Part shown: one piece after another, positions 8,280-16,430 of the stretch | Numbering within the stretch: the first letter of the stretch is position 1 | How the letters are laid out: every line of letters begins with the position of its first letter | Source of the DNA: DATLLN01 sp963797175 | Lineage (GTDB): Bacteria; Actinomycetota; Thermoleophilia; Gaiellales; JAICJC01 | Direction of reading: 5' to 3' | Assembly: GCA_963797175.1 (NCBI GenBank) | Contig: CAWCOL010000009.1 | Span: 1,116,001-1,180,000 of the forward strand | Length of the DNA stretch: 64,000 nucleotides | Program-made: the position numbers and the translations under genes | The notes under the pieces: model-generated | The model's input: only the letters and a program-made list of their open reading frames with translations | Databases searched by the model: none | What the model was told of the DNA's origin: nothing

Positions 8280-9253
8280 ATGATTCTGCGCATCGACCGA
8301 CTGCAGACCGAGCTCCCGCCGCCATCCGAGCCGGACCCCGAGGGCGCCGCCGCCGTCCAGGAGCTGCTGGGCGGCAAGTTCGGCGAGATGTCGACCTGGC
8401 TCAACTACACGTTCCAGTCGTTCAACTTCCGCAGCCGACAGGGCGCCCGGCCGTTCTACGACCTGCTGTGCAGCATCGCCACCGAGGAGTTCGGCCACGT
8501 CGAGCTCGTGTCGGCGACGATCAACACGATGCTGACCGGACGCGACGCCGGTGGACGACGGCCGCGCGCCCGGACGCTGCGCTGGCCGACGTCAAGGGGA
8601 TCGGCAACCCGCACCACTTCCTCGCCGGCGGCCAGGGCTCGCTGCCGCAGAACTCGCAGGGACGCCCGTGGAACGGCGACTACGTCTTCTCGTCGGGCGA
8701 TCTGATCGAGGATCTGACGCACAACTTCTTCCTCGAGACCGGCGCCCGCAACAACAAGCTGAAGGTCTACGAGATGGTCGAGCACCCGGCGGCGCGGGCG
8801 CTGACCGGCTACCTGCTCGTCCGCGGCGGCGTCCACCAGGTCGCCTACGCGCGTGCGCTGGAGCGGCTGACCGGCGCGGACCTGATGAAGCTGTTCCCGT
8901 CGCCCCGGATCCCGACGGACAAGATCCCCGAGTGCCAGCCGCACATCGAGCGCGGCGAGCATCTCAAGCTCTACCGCTTCTCCGAGGAGGCCTTCCCCGA
9001 GGTCGGCGCGGTCTTCAACGGCCCGCATCCGGAGACCGGCGAGGAGCTCGTCGTGGCGGACGAGCCGCATCCCGAAGGCGCCCCGGCCACCGACCTGCCG
9101 CCGCAGCCGGCGGTGTTCGCACCGGGTTACGCGCCCGAGGAGATCGTCGAGATCGCGCAGCGGCTGCGCAAGGATGCGGGACTGCCGGACACGCCGAGCG
9201 GCGAGGTCTCCAGGCACTCCGAAGACCCGTTCGGCATGCTGACCAAGGCGTAG
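8280..9253 (+). CDS. Manganese catalase (two nearby single-base insertions)
   Basis: Dimanganese catalase, 2 H2O2 to O2 and water, cytoplasmic. The start MILRIDRLQTELPPPSEPD follows GGAGG by 5 nt. Motifs: AAAVQELLGGKFGEMSTWLN (Glu ligand), FYDLLCSIATEEFGHVELVS (EExxH ligands), then in the second frame NFFLETGARNNKLKVYEM (Glu) and GYLLVRGGVHQVAYA (His). Extra G bases near 8553 and 8572 move the frame twice; removing both gives MLTGRDAGDDGRAPDAALAD. The corrected length of about 323 residues is slightly above the family's typical ~300. All metal ligands are intact, so a sequencing error is likely. Confidence 0.85.
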
Positions 9254-9386
9254 CCGAACCGCCCACCGCCGGTTGGAGACCATCGACCCGCGCCGGAAGG
9301 CATGGGCGATGGCCTCCGCGGGGAAGACCGCTCACTCCATCCGTTAGGGGGCGCCGATCAGGCGTGGTTTCGGCGATGGGTCTATC

Positions 9387-9893
9387 GTGCCCCCTGTGGA
9401 CGAGCAGCAATCGGGCAGCTCGAACGCCGGCAACGCCGCATGGCACCGGCAACTCCACCACACAGGCAGTGACGACCTCAGCGAGGACACGGCGCAGACG
9501 CCGGGCATGCGCCGTTACGAGGCAATCTCGGGAGCGCGTCACGGGTCGCGGAAGCTGTGGATGGGCAAAGCGGTCGTCGCGCCCGGGATGATGTCCGGCG
9601 ACCACCACCACGGCGAGGCGGAGACAGGCATCTACGTCGTCTCCGGCCATCCCGTGTTCGTGTTCCTGGAGGACGGCGCCGAGCGTCGGATCGAGACGAG
9701 TTCGGGCGACTATGTATACGTGCCGCCCTACGTCCCGCATCGCGAGGAGAACCCCTCGCCGGATGAGGAGGCAGTCGTCGTGCTCGCCCGGACGACGCAG
9801 GAGGGGATCGTCGTCAACCTGACGAGCCTGCGCGCGGAAGTGCCCGAGCTCGACCAGCTCGTCTCCGAGCTCAGGAGCGAGTCAGGTGCCTGA
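9387..9893 (+). CDS. Cupin-domain protein
   Basis: 168 residues. A hydrophilic N-terminus precedes a cupin barrel: APGMMSGDHHHGEAETGIYV (three His and a Glu, metal site) and GDYVYVPPYVPHREENPS (second motif with His). The function is unknown, but small-ligand binding or dioxygenase-like chemistry is typical. The start is GTG 9387, with GTG 9396 possible; neither has a clear Shine-Dalgarno. It is 134 bases after the catalase gene and on the same strand. Confidence 0.75.
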   Translation: MPPVDEQQSGSSNAGNAAWHRQLHHTGSDDLSEDTAQTPGMRRYEAISGARHGSRKLWMGKAVVAPGMMSGDHHHGEAETGIYVVSGHPVFVFLEDGAERRIETSSGDYVYVPPYVPHREENPSPDEEAVVVLARTTQEGIVVNLTSLRAEVPELDQLVSELRSESGA

Positions 9894-9950
9894 CCGACCC
9901 GCGACCTGAGCCCGTTCCGCGTCGCCGGCCGTGCCACCGGGCGATTCGGT

Positions 9951-10508
9951 TCAGCCGCTGATCACGGCTGCGAGCTCGGCCAGCGCGTCCCGGACGAGCC
10001 GGCCGAACTCGCGGTGCTCGTCCTCGTCGATCCAGCGCTCGAACGCGGCCCGGAAGACTGCGACGCCGGCGTCGGCGGCCAGGTGAGCGGATGACGGCTC
10101 GACGCCGCGCCCGCGCAGGGCTTCGGCCAGCTCTGCGGCGAGCGTCGCGTACTTGATCTGCTCGCGCTGCTGCAGGCCGGGGTTGGCGGCGATCACGGCC
10201 TGCCGCCGGCGGGTCATGTCGCGGCGCTCGTCGAGCACGGCCCCGGCCGCGTCGAGGGCGGCCATGACGGCCTCGATCGCCGTCATCGACGCGGGAGCGT
10301 CCGCGACTGCTCCCACGAGCACGCGATGCACCTCGCCCGAGAACACGACCTCGCGCTTGTCGGCGAAGTGGCGATAGAACGTCCGCTCGGTGAGGCCGGC
10401 GCGCTCGGCGATCTGCGCCACCGTGGTCTGGTCGAAGCCGTTCTCGGCGTAGAGGTCGAGCGCCGCCTGCCGGAGGCGGCCGCGTGCGTTGGGCTGCCAG
10501 CGGCTCAT
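9951..10508 (-). CDS. TetR-family repressor
   Basis: 185 residues. N-terminal helix-turn-helix: RLRQAALDLYAENGFDQTTV, AQIAERAGLTERTFYRHF; the C-terminal ligand domain is helical (FERWIDEDEHREFGRL). ATG 10508 (MSRWQPNARG) is preferred over an upstream in-frame ATG at 10541, because the latter lies inside the presumed operator. It is divergent from the MFS pump at 10555, with two TGACAG-type palindromes between them, so it very likely represses the pump and itself until a drug-like ligand binds. Confidence 0.9.
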   Translation of the reverse strand: MSRWQPNARGRLRQAALDLYAENGFDQTTVAQIAERAGLTERTFYRHFADKREVVFSGEVHRVLVGAVADAPASMTAIEAVMAALDAAGAVLDERRDMTRRRQAVIAANPGLQQREQIKYATLAAELAEALRGRGVEPSSAHLAADAGVAVFRAAFERWIDEDEHREFGRLVRDALAELAAVISG

Positions 10509-10523
10509 CGATTCGATTCTAGT

Positions 10524-10573
10524 GATGACAGTGGCTGTCATCGAGTGCTAGGCTATGACAGTGACTGACATCG
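10524..10573. promoter_or_regulatory. TetR operators and MFS promoter
   Basis: A perfect palindrome GATGACAG tgg CTGTCATC lies at 10524-10542. A second, imperfect one (ATGACAG tga CTGACAT) lies at about 10555-10571, over the MFS start. TAGGCT at 10549-10554 is a good -10, with ATGACA (10525-10530) a weak -35. The expected +1 falls near GTG 10561, so the pump may be read from a leaderless GTG instead of ATG 10555. A repressor on both sites would block both divergent genes. Confidence 0.65.
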
Positions 10574-11982
10574 ACCCCGCCCGCCGCCCCCGCCTGGTGC
10601 TGGCGATCTGCTCCACCGGCCTGTTGATGGTGGGCCTCGACGCGACGATCGTGAACATCGCACTGCCCGCCATCCACCGCTCGCTCGGCTCCTCGCTGGC
10701 CGGGCTGCAGTGGACGGTCGACGCGTACACGCTCGTGCTCGCAAGCCTGCTGATGCTGGCCGGTTCCACCGCCGACCGGGTCGGCCGCAAGCGGGTGTTC
10801 CAGCTCGGCCTGCTCGTCTTCTCGCTCGGCTCGCTGCTGTGCGCGCTCGCGCCCACACAGGGTGTGCTGATCGCCGCCCGGGTGCTCCAGGCGATCGGCG
10901 CCTCGATGCTGAGCCCGGTGGCGCTGTCGATCATCCGCACCGTGTTCGTCGATCCGGCCGAGCGGGCCCGCGCGATCGGCATGTACGCGGCGATGTTCGG
11001 GCTCAGCATCGCGCTCGGGCCGGTGCTCGGCGGCATGCTGGTCGGCACCGTCGGCTGGCGGGCGGTCTTCCTGGTGAACGTGCCGGTCGGCCTGCTGGCG
11101 ATCCTCGCCACCCACCGGTTCGTGCCCGAGTCGCGCGCCGACCGGCCGCGCCGGATCGATCCTGTCGGCCAGGTCCTCGTCATCGTCGGCCTGGCATCGC
11201 TCACCTACGGCACCATCGAAGGGCCCGACCACGGCTGGGCCTCGACCGACATCGTGGCGGCACTCTGCGTCGCAGTGCTGGCGTTCGCCGCCCTGATCCC
11301 GTACGAGCTGCGGCGGCGCGAGCCTCTGCTGGAGGTGCGCTGGTTCCGCAGCGCCCCGTTCTCGGGCGCCAGCGCGATCGCCCTCTGCGCGTTCGCGGCG
11401 CTGGGAGCGTTCCTCTTCCTCAACACGCTCTACCTGCAGGACGTGCGCGGGCTGTCGCCGCTTCGAGCCGGCCTGTGCATGCTGCCGATGGCCGCGATGG
11501 TGCTCGTCTTCGCGCCGCTCTCGGGCCGCCTCGTCGGCTCCCATGGCCCGCGGCGGCCGCTGCTCGCGGCCGGCGCCGGGCTGACCGTTGCCGTGGCGAT
11601 GTTGACCCAGCTGCGGGCCGACAGCCCGATCGCCTACGTGCTGATCGCCTACACGGTGTTCGGCATCGGCTTCGGCCTCGTCAACCCGCCGATCACGAAC
11701 ACCGCCGTCTCCGGCGTCCCGGCATCGCAGGCCGGCGTCGCCGCCGCGGTGGCATCGACCAGCCGCCAGGTCGGCCTGACGCTAGGGGTGGCGCTGGCCG
11801 GCGCCATCGCCGGCGGGAGCGGCGCGCTCGACGGCGGCGCCGCGGCCGGCTTCACCGCCGCGGCCCGGCCGGCGTGGTGGATGATCCTCGGCGCCGCCGT
11901 CGCCGTCCTCGTGCTCGCGGTCGTGTCGACGACCCGCTGGGCCGAGGCGACCGCACGCCGTACTGCCGGGGCGCACGCCTGA
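10555..11982 (+). CDS. MFS drug exporter, DHA2 family
   Basis: 475 residues with about 14 predicted membrane helices. Family motifs: GLDATIVNIALPAIHRSLG (motif D1), GSTADRVGRKRVFQ (motif A), LGPVLGGMLVGTVGWRAVF (motif C region). It is a proton-driven exporter of hydrophobic drugs in the inner membrane, like EmrB/QacA. The tail ends ATARRTAGAHA. It is controlled by the divergent TetR gene. GTG 10561 is an alternative start supported by the -10 position. Confidence 0.88.
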   Translation: MTVTDIDPARRPRLVLAICSTGLLMVGLDATIVNIALPAIHRSLGSSLAGLQWTVDAYTLVLASLLMLAGSTADRVGRKRVFQLGLLVFSLGSLLCALAPTQGVLIAARVLQAIGASMLSPVALSIIRTVFVDPAERARAIGMYAAMFGLSIALGPVLGGMLVGTVGWRAVFLVNVPVGLLAILATHRFVPESRADRPRRIDPVGQVLVIVGLASLTYGTIEGPDHGWASTDIVAALCVAVLAFAALIPYELRRREPLLEVRWFRSAPFSGASAIALCAFAALGAFLFLNTLYLQDVRGLSPLRAGLCMLPMAAMVLVFAPLSGRLVGSHGPRRPLLAAGAGLTVAVAMLTQLRADSPIAYVLIAYTVFGIGFGLVNPPITNTAVSGVPASQAGVAAAVASTSRQVGLTLGVALAGAIAGGSGALDGGAAAGFTAAARPAWWMILGAAVAVLVLAVVSTTRWAEATARRTAGAHA

Positions 11983-12123
11983 CCTCGCGATCCGGCTGGC
12001 GCGGGGCTGCCGCTGTTCAGGGATCTGGCCGGCCGCTCCAGCTCGAGCTGGTCGAGGCGACGACCCACCCGTCGGGGATCGCCGTGCACGTGTACCGGGC
12101 GCGCTGAGTCCCGGAGCGCCCGG

Positions 12124-12150
12124 CGGTTGGTAGGTTCGACTGGTGCGCCG
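12124..12150 (+). repeat. Fragment matching the 3' end of the tRNA-Sec-like element
   Basis: CGGTTGGTAGGTTCGACT followed by ggTGCGCCG matches 4830-4856 at 25 of 27 positions (the T-arm and part of the acceptor strand). Short 3'-tRNA duplications are typical att-site scars of integrative elements. It sits in the 225-base gap between the MFS gene and the dehydrogenase that starts the pterin-like cluster. No other gene is supported in that gap, although the translated end of the open frame, LELVEATTHPSGIAVHVYRA, looks protein-like. Confidence 0.5.
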
Positions 12151-12210
12151 GCCCACCACCATGGTCAATCCGAGGCCCCCGGCCGCTCGTAGATCCTTGG
12201 GAGGACTGTG

Positions 12211-13236
12211 ATGGACACACGCCAACGCGCCCTCCCTGACGACGGCAAGCTCTCGGCCGAGGCCGTGGCGCACGCGTTCTGGCTGCGCGCGCCGGGCATC
12301 GGGGAGATCCGCCCGATGGCGCTCCCCGAGCCGGGGCCGGACGACGTGCTCGTCCGCACGGTGCGGTCGGGCGTCAGCCGCGGCACCGAGACGCTCGTCT
12401 ACGGCGGCGGCGTGCCGGCGGATCAGCGCTCGGCGATGCGCGCGCCGTTCCAGGAGGGTGACCTGCCCGGGCCGGTCAAGTACGGCTACCTGAACGTCGG
12501 CATCGTCGAGGAGGGGCCGCGCGGACTGCGCGGGCGCACGGTCTTCTGCCTGTACCCGCACCAGACCGCCTACGTCGTCCCCGCCGAGGCGGTCGCCGTC
12601 GTGCCGGAGGGCGTGCCGCCTGCCCGCGCCGTCCTCGCCGGCACCGTCGAGACCGCGGTCAACGCCCTGTGGGATGCCGCGCCGCTGATCGGCGACCGGG
12701 TGACGGTGGTCGGCGCCGGCATGGTCGGCTGCTGCGTCGCGCGCCTGCTGCGCAGGTATCCGGGCGTGCGGGTGACGCTGGTGGACGTCGAGCCCGGCCG
12801 GGCCGGCGTCGCCGAGGCGCTCGGCGTCGAGTTCGCGCTGCCGGCCGACGCCGCCGGCAGCCGCGACCTGGTGATCCACACGAGCGCGACCTCCGCCGGG
12901 CTGCAGCGCTCGCTCGAGCTGCTCGCGCCCGAGGGCACCGTGCTCGACCTCAGCTGGTACGGCGACCGCGAGGTGCGGCTCTCGCTGGGCGGGGCGTTCC
13001 ACACCGGCCGCCTGCGCATCCGCTCGAGCCAGGTGGGCACCGTCTCGCCGGCCCGCAGCGCGCGCCGCACGACGGCCGACCGGCTGGCGCTCGCGCTCGA
13101 CCTGCTGCGCGACCCTGCCTTCGACGCGGTCGTGACCGGCGAGTCGCCCTTCGCCGAGCTGCCCGGCGTGATGGCGCGGCTGGCCGCCGGCAGCCTCCCC
13201 GCCCTCTGCCACACGATCACCTACGGCGCGGGCTGA
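12211..13236 (+). CDS. MDR-superfamily dehydrogenase without zinc ligands
   Basis: 341 residues. The N-terminal GroES-like part has VRTVRSGVSRGTETLVYGGG where classical alcohol dehydrogenases have the catalytic Cys, and VKYGYLNVGIVEEG where they have the GHE zinc ligand, so it is probably zinc-free, like BchC-type members. The Rossmann motif is VTVVGAGMVGCCVARLL. An NAD(P)-dependent reaction on a sugar- or pterin-like substrate is plausible. ATG 12211 is chosen over GTG 12208 for better spacing from GGGAGGA. It is the first gene of a six-gene overlapping operon ending at 17112. Confidence 0.82.
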   Translation: MDTRQRALPDDGKLSAEAVAHAFWLRAPGIGEIRPMALPEPGPDDVLVRTVRSGVSRGTETLVYGGGVPADQRSAMRAPFQEGDLPGPVKYGYLNVGIVEEGPRGLRGRTVFCLYPHQTAYVVPAEAVAVVPEGVPPARAVLAGTVETAVNALWDAAPLIGDRVTVVGAGMVGCCVARLLRRYPGVRVTLVDVEPGRAGVAEALGVEFALPADAAGSRDLVIHTSATSAGLQRSLELLAPEGTVLDLSWYGDREVRLSLGGAFHTGRLRIRSSQVGTVSPARSARRTTADRLALALDLLRDPAFDAVVTGESPFAELPGVMARLAAGSLPALCHTITYGAG

Positions 13237-13238
13237 CG

Positions 13239-13637
13239 GTGTTCAGCGTCACCGTCCGCGACCACATCATGATCGCCCACAGCATGCGCGGCGAGGTGTT
13301 CGGCCCCGCGCAGCGGCTGCACGGGGCGACCTTCATCGTCGATGCGACGTTCCGGCGCGAGGCCCTCGACGACGACGGCATCGTCGTGGACATCGGCCGG
13401 GCCGCGGAGGAGCTGCGCGCCGTGCTCGCCGAGCTGAACTACCGCAACCTCGACGAGGAGCCGGCGTTCGCCGGCACCAACACGTCGACGGAGACGCTGG
13501 CGCGCACGATCGCCGACCGCCTCGCCGATCGGATCGGCACCGGCAACCTGGGCGCCGGCGCGCGCGAGCTGGACGGGCTGATGGTCACGCTGCACGAGTC
13601 CCACGTCGCCTGGGCGAGCTACGAGCGGGCGCTGTGA
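13239..13637 (+). CDS. PTPS/QueD-fold protein lacking the PTPS catalytic residues
   Basis: 132 residues with the 6-pyruvoyltetrahydropterin synthase T-fold: VRDHIMIAHSMRGEVFG, RLHGATFIVDATFR, VVDIGRAAEELRAVL, LAELNYRNLDEEPAF, then LHESHVAWASYERA. Real PTPS/QueD enzymes have HGHxY (two zinc His), a catalytic Cys before it, and LDH; here these are HGATF, no Cys, and LNY. The Glu of HES, which anchors the pterin ring, is kept. From memory, a Streptomyces coelicolor homologue (SCO6650) was solved and reported to lack zinc and the triad, function unknown. GTG 13239 is 3 bases after the dehydrogenase stop. Confidence 0.8.
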   Translation: MFSVTVRDHIMIAHSMRGEVFGPAQRLHGATFIVDATFRREALDDDGIVVDIGRAAEELRAVLAELNYRNLDEEPAFAGTNTSTETLARTIADRLADRIGTGNLGAGARELDGLMVTLHESHVAWASYERAL

Positions 13638-14689
13638 GCGACGTCCACTTCGTTGTCCCGGACGGCATCGACGACCCGGCTCGCCCCAGCGGGGGCAACA
13701 CGTACGACCGCCGGATCCGTGCCGGCCTGGCGGCGACCGGCCGGCGGGTGCAGATGCACGGTGTGCCGGGCGCGTGGCCGCACCCCGACGCCGAGGCGCA
13801 GGCGGCCCTCGCGTCCATCCTCGGGCGCTTCGCTGACGACGCGCCGGTGCTGCTCGACGGGCTGGTGGCGTCGGCGGCTCCCGACGTCCTGGCCCCGCAC
13901 GCGAGCCGGCTACGGCTCGTCGCCCTCATCCACATGCCGCTCGGTGCCGACGCGGCCGCGAACGGCGCGCGGTCGCGGGAGCGCGCGGCCCTCTCGGCGA
14001 TGACGTCGGTCGTGACAACAAGCGGGTGGAGCCGGAAGGCGCTCCTCCGGGTGTACGGGCTCCCCGCCGATCGCGTGCACGTCGCCGAGCCAGGGGCCGA
14101 ACCGGCGGACCTCGCGCCGGGCAGCCCGGCCGGCGGCGCCCTGCTCTGCGTCGCGGCCGTGATCCCCGGCAAGGGCCACGACGTGCTGATCGATGCCCTG
14201 GCGACCGTCGAGGGCGAGTGGCGACTCGTCTGCGTGGGGAGCCTCGAGCCCGATCCCGCCTTCGCGGAGCGGGTGCGGCGCAGCGTCCTCGACCGCGGGC
14301 TGGAGGGTCGCGTGCGGTTCACCGGCCCGCACGACGGCTACGAGCTCGCCCGCGCCTATCGCGACGCCGACCTGCTGGTGCTCGCCTCGCGCGCCGAGAC
14401 GTACGGCATGGTCGTCACCGAGGCGCTGGCCGCCGGTCTGCCGGTTGTCACGTCGGACGTCGGCGGCGTGCCGGAGGCCCTCGGCCATGGCGCCGGCAGC
14501 GTCCGGCCCGGGCTGCTCGTCCCGCCCGGCGACCCCGCCGCGCTCGGTGCCGCGCTGCAGGCGTGGCTCGGCGACACCGACCTGCGGCAGCGGCTGCGCT
14601 GCGCAGCGCGCGAGCGGCGGGCCACGCTCCCGTGCTGGCCGGCGACAACCTCCGTCGTGGCCGGCGTCCTGGCGGAGGCGGCGCGATGA
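13634..14689 (+). CDS. GT4-family glycosyltransferase
   Basis: 351 residues, GT-B fold. N-terminal half: VHFVVPDGIDDPARPSGGN and ALIHMPLGAD. C-terminal nucleotide-sugar half: AVIPGKGHDVLIDAL, VRFTGPHDGYELARAYRDAD, and the retaining GT4 signature SRAETYGMVVTEALAAGLPV with its ExFG-like glutamates. It is cytoplasmic and would transfer a sugar from a nucleotide donor to a pathway product. The start is GTG 13634, overlapping the PTPS-like stop by 4 bases (GTGA). Donor and acceptor are unknown. Confidence 0.85.
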   Translation: MSDVHFVVPDGIDDPARPSGGNTYDRRIRAGLAATGRRVQMHGVPGAWPHPDAEAQAALASILGRFADDAPVLLDGLVASAAPDVLAPHASRLRLVALIHMPLGADAAANGARSRERAALSAMTSVVTTSGWSRKALLRVYGLPADRVHVAEPGAEPADLAPGSPAGGALLCVAAVIPGKGHDVLIDALATVEGEWRLVCVGSLEPDPAFAERVRRSVLDRGLEGRVRFTGPHDGYELARAYRDADLLVLASRAETYGMVVTEALAAGLPVVTSDVGGVPEALGHGAGSVRPGLLVPPGDPAALGAALQAWLGDTDLRQRLRCAARERRATLPCWPATTSVVAGVLAEAAR

Positions 14690-15495
14690 TCGGCGAGGCC
14701 GTCCGCGTCAGCCCCGAGTGGCTGCGCCTGCGCGAGCCCGCCGACGCGGCGGCGCGGGCGCGCGGCCTCGTCCTGCGCCTGCGGGGGCACCTCCCGGCGA
14801 CGGGGCACCACGTCGTCCACGATCTCGCATGCGGCAGCGGCTCGATGGGCCGGTGGCTCGCGCCGCGGCTGCCCGGACCACAGCACTGGGTGCTGCACGA
14901 CCACGACCCGGACCTGCTCGAGTACGCCGCGTCCGAGCCTCCCCGCCAGGCCGCCGACGGCGCGCCCGTCGAGGTCGAGACGCGGCGCACCGACATCAAC
15001 CGGCTGGGCGCGGACGAACTCGCCGGCGCCGACCTGATCACCGCGTCCGCGCTGCTCGACCTGATGACCGCCGACGAGCTCGACCGGCTGATCGCGGTCT
15101 GCGCCACGGTCGGCTGCCCCATGCTGATCACCCTCTCGGTCGTCGGCCACGTCGAACTGTCGCCCCCGGATCCGCTCGACGCCCGCGTCGCCGCGGCGTT
15201 CGATGCCCACCAGCGCCGCGGCGGGATGCTCGGCCCGAACGCGGCCGCAGTGGCCGCGAACCGGTTCCGCGCGATCGGCGCCGACGTCGCCGTCGGATCG
15301 AGCCCGTGGCGGCTCGGCGCCGCATCCGCAGACCTGGCCGTGGAGTGGCTGAGGGGCTGGATCGAGGCGGCGTTCGAGCAGGACGGCGTGCTGGCCGTCG
15401 AGGGCGCCGCGTACGCGAGGCGGCGGCTGGCCCAGGCCCGGGCCGGTCGGCTCGGGGTCACCGTCGCGCACTCCGACCTCTTGGTGCTGCCATGA
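14686..15495 (+). CDS. Class I SAM-dependent methyltransferase
   Basis: 269 residues. The SAM motif I is VVHDLACGSGSMGRWLAPRL, followed by the motif II-like acidic DHDPDLLEY and LITASALLDLMTADELD. The rest has no clear substrate signature. ATG 14686 overlaps the glycosyltransferase stop by 4 bases, and its own stop overlaps the next start (ATGA). This tight chaining strongly supports one co-translated operon. The frame is also open upstream, inside the glycosyltransferase, but that part is a shadow. Confidence 0.83.
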   Translation: MIGEAVRVSPEWLRLREPADAAARARGLVLRLRGHLPATGHHVVHDLACGSGSMGRWLAPRLPGPQHWVLHDHDPDLLEYAASEPPRQAADGAPVEVETRRTDINRLGADELAGADLITASALLDLMTADELDRLIAVCATVGCPMLITLSVVGHVELSPPDPLDARVAAAFDAHQRRGGMLGPNAAAVAANRFRAIGADVAVGSSPWRLGAASADLAVEWLRGWIEAAFEQDGVLAVEGAAYARRRLAQARAGRLGVTVAHSDLLVLP

Positions 15496-16430
15496 CGAGG
15501 CGGCTCGTCCGGATCTGGGCGCCGGCCGCGCTCTCGGCCGCGACGCTCGTCGTCGTGTTCTGGCGCCTGGGCGGCGGCCCCTTCCGCGACGGCCTGCGTG
15601 CCGTCGACGCCACCACCCTCGCGGCGGCTGCCGCGATCGGCCTGATCACCACCCTCTGCTGCGCCTGGCGCTGGAGGATCGTGGCCCGCGGGCTCGGCAT
15701 CGACCTCTCGCTGCCGGCCGCGGTCGCCGCGTACTACCGGTCGCTGTTCCTCAACGTCACCCTTCCCGGCGGCGTCGTCGGCGACGTCCACCGCGGCGTT
15801 GCCCATGGACGCGACGCCCACGACGTCGGGCGCGCCCTGCGGGCCGTGGCATGGGAGCGCACCGGCGGCCAGGTCGTGCAGCTGCTCCTCACGGTGGGCG
15901 TGCTGCTCGTCCTGCCCTCTCCCGTCCGTGCGTACATGCCGGTCGTGGCCGTCGTGCTCGCCGTTGCGCTGGCCGGCGTCCTGCTCGCCGGCCGGGCGTG
16001 GCCGGGGGACGGCCGCTTGCCGTGGGCGCGCGCCCGGCGCACGATCGACGGCGACCTCCGCGGCATCCTGCGCATGCGCAGGGCGCTGCCGGCGATCACG
16101 CTCGCCTCCGCGGTGGTGGTGCTCGGCCACGCGGCCACGTTCCTGATCGCGGCGCGCGCGGCGGGATCGACCGCGCCGCCGTCGCGGATGCTGCCGCTGG
16201 CGCTGCTCGCGATGCTGGCCATGGTGCTGCCGAACGTGGCCGGATGGGGGCCTCGAGAGGGCCTGACCGGCTGGGCGTTCGCGGCCGCGGGCCTGGGGGC
16301 CGACGCCGGCGTTGCGACGGCGGTCGCCTACGGGGTGATGGTGCTCGTCGCCAGCCTGCCGGGCGCGGTCGTCCTGGTGGCGGCGTCGCTTCCTCGGACC
16401 GTGCGGCGTGAGGGGGTGACCAATGCCTGA
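15492..16430 (+). CDS. LPG-synthase/flippase-like integral membrane protein
   Basis: 312 residues with about 8 hydrophobic segments, matching the UPF0104 / lysylphosphatidylglycerol-synthase transmembrane family. Characteristic pieces: YRSLFLNVTLPGGVVGDVHR, RALRAVAWERTGGQVVQLLL, and MVLPNVAGWGPREGLTGWAF. Family members flip or modify lipid-linked molecules, which would suit moving a glycosylated product across the membrane. ATG 15492 overlaps the methyltransferase stop; its end overlaps the reductase gene by 8 bases. Confidence 0.78.
   Translation: MTRRLVRIWAPAALSAATLVVVFWRLGGGPFRDGLRAVDATTLAAAAAIGLITTLCCAWRWRIVARGLGIDLSLPAAVAAYYRSLFLNVTLPGGVVGDVHRGVAHGRDAHDVGRALRAVAWERTGGQVVQLLLTVGVLLVLPSPVRAYMPVVAVVLAVALAGVLLAGRAWPGDGRLPWARARRTIDGDLRGILRMRRALPAITLASAVVVLGHAATFLIAARAAGSTAPPSRMLPLALLAMLAMVLPNVAGWGPREGLTGWAFAAAGLGADAGVATAVAYGVMVLVASLPGAVVLVAASLPRTVRREGVTNA

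Noticed and set aside
11983..12107. Possible small protein ending LELVEATTHPSGIAVHVYRA
   Set aside because: Reads like protein but has no start codon or Shine-Dalgarno that separates it from the MFS shadow frame; noted only.
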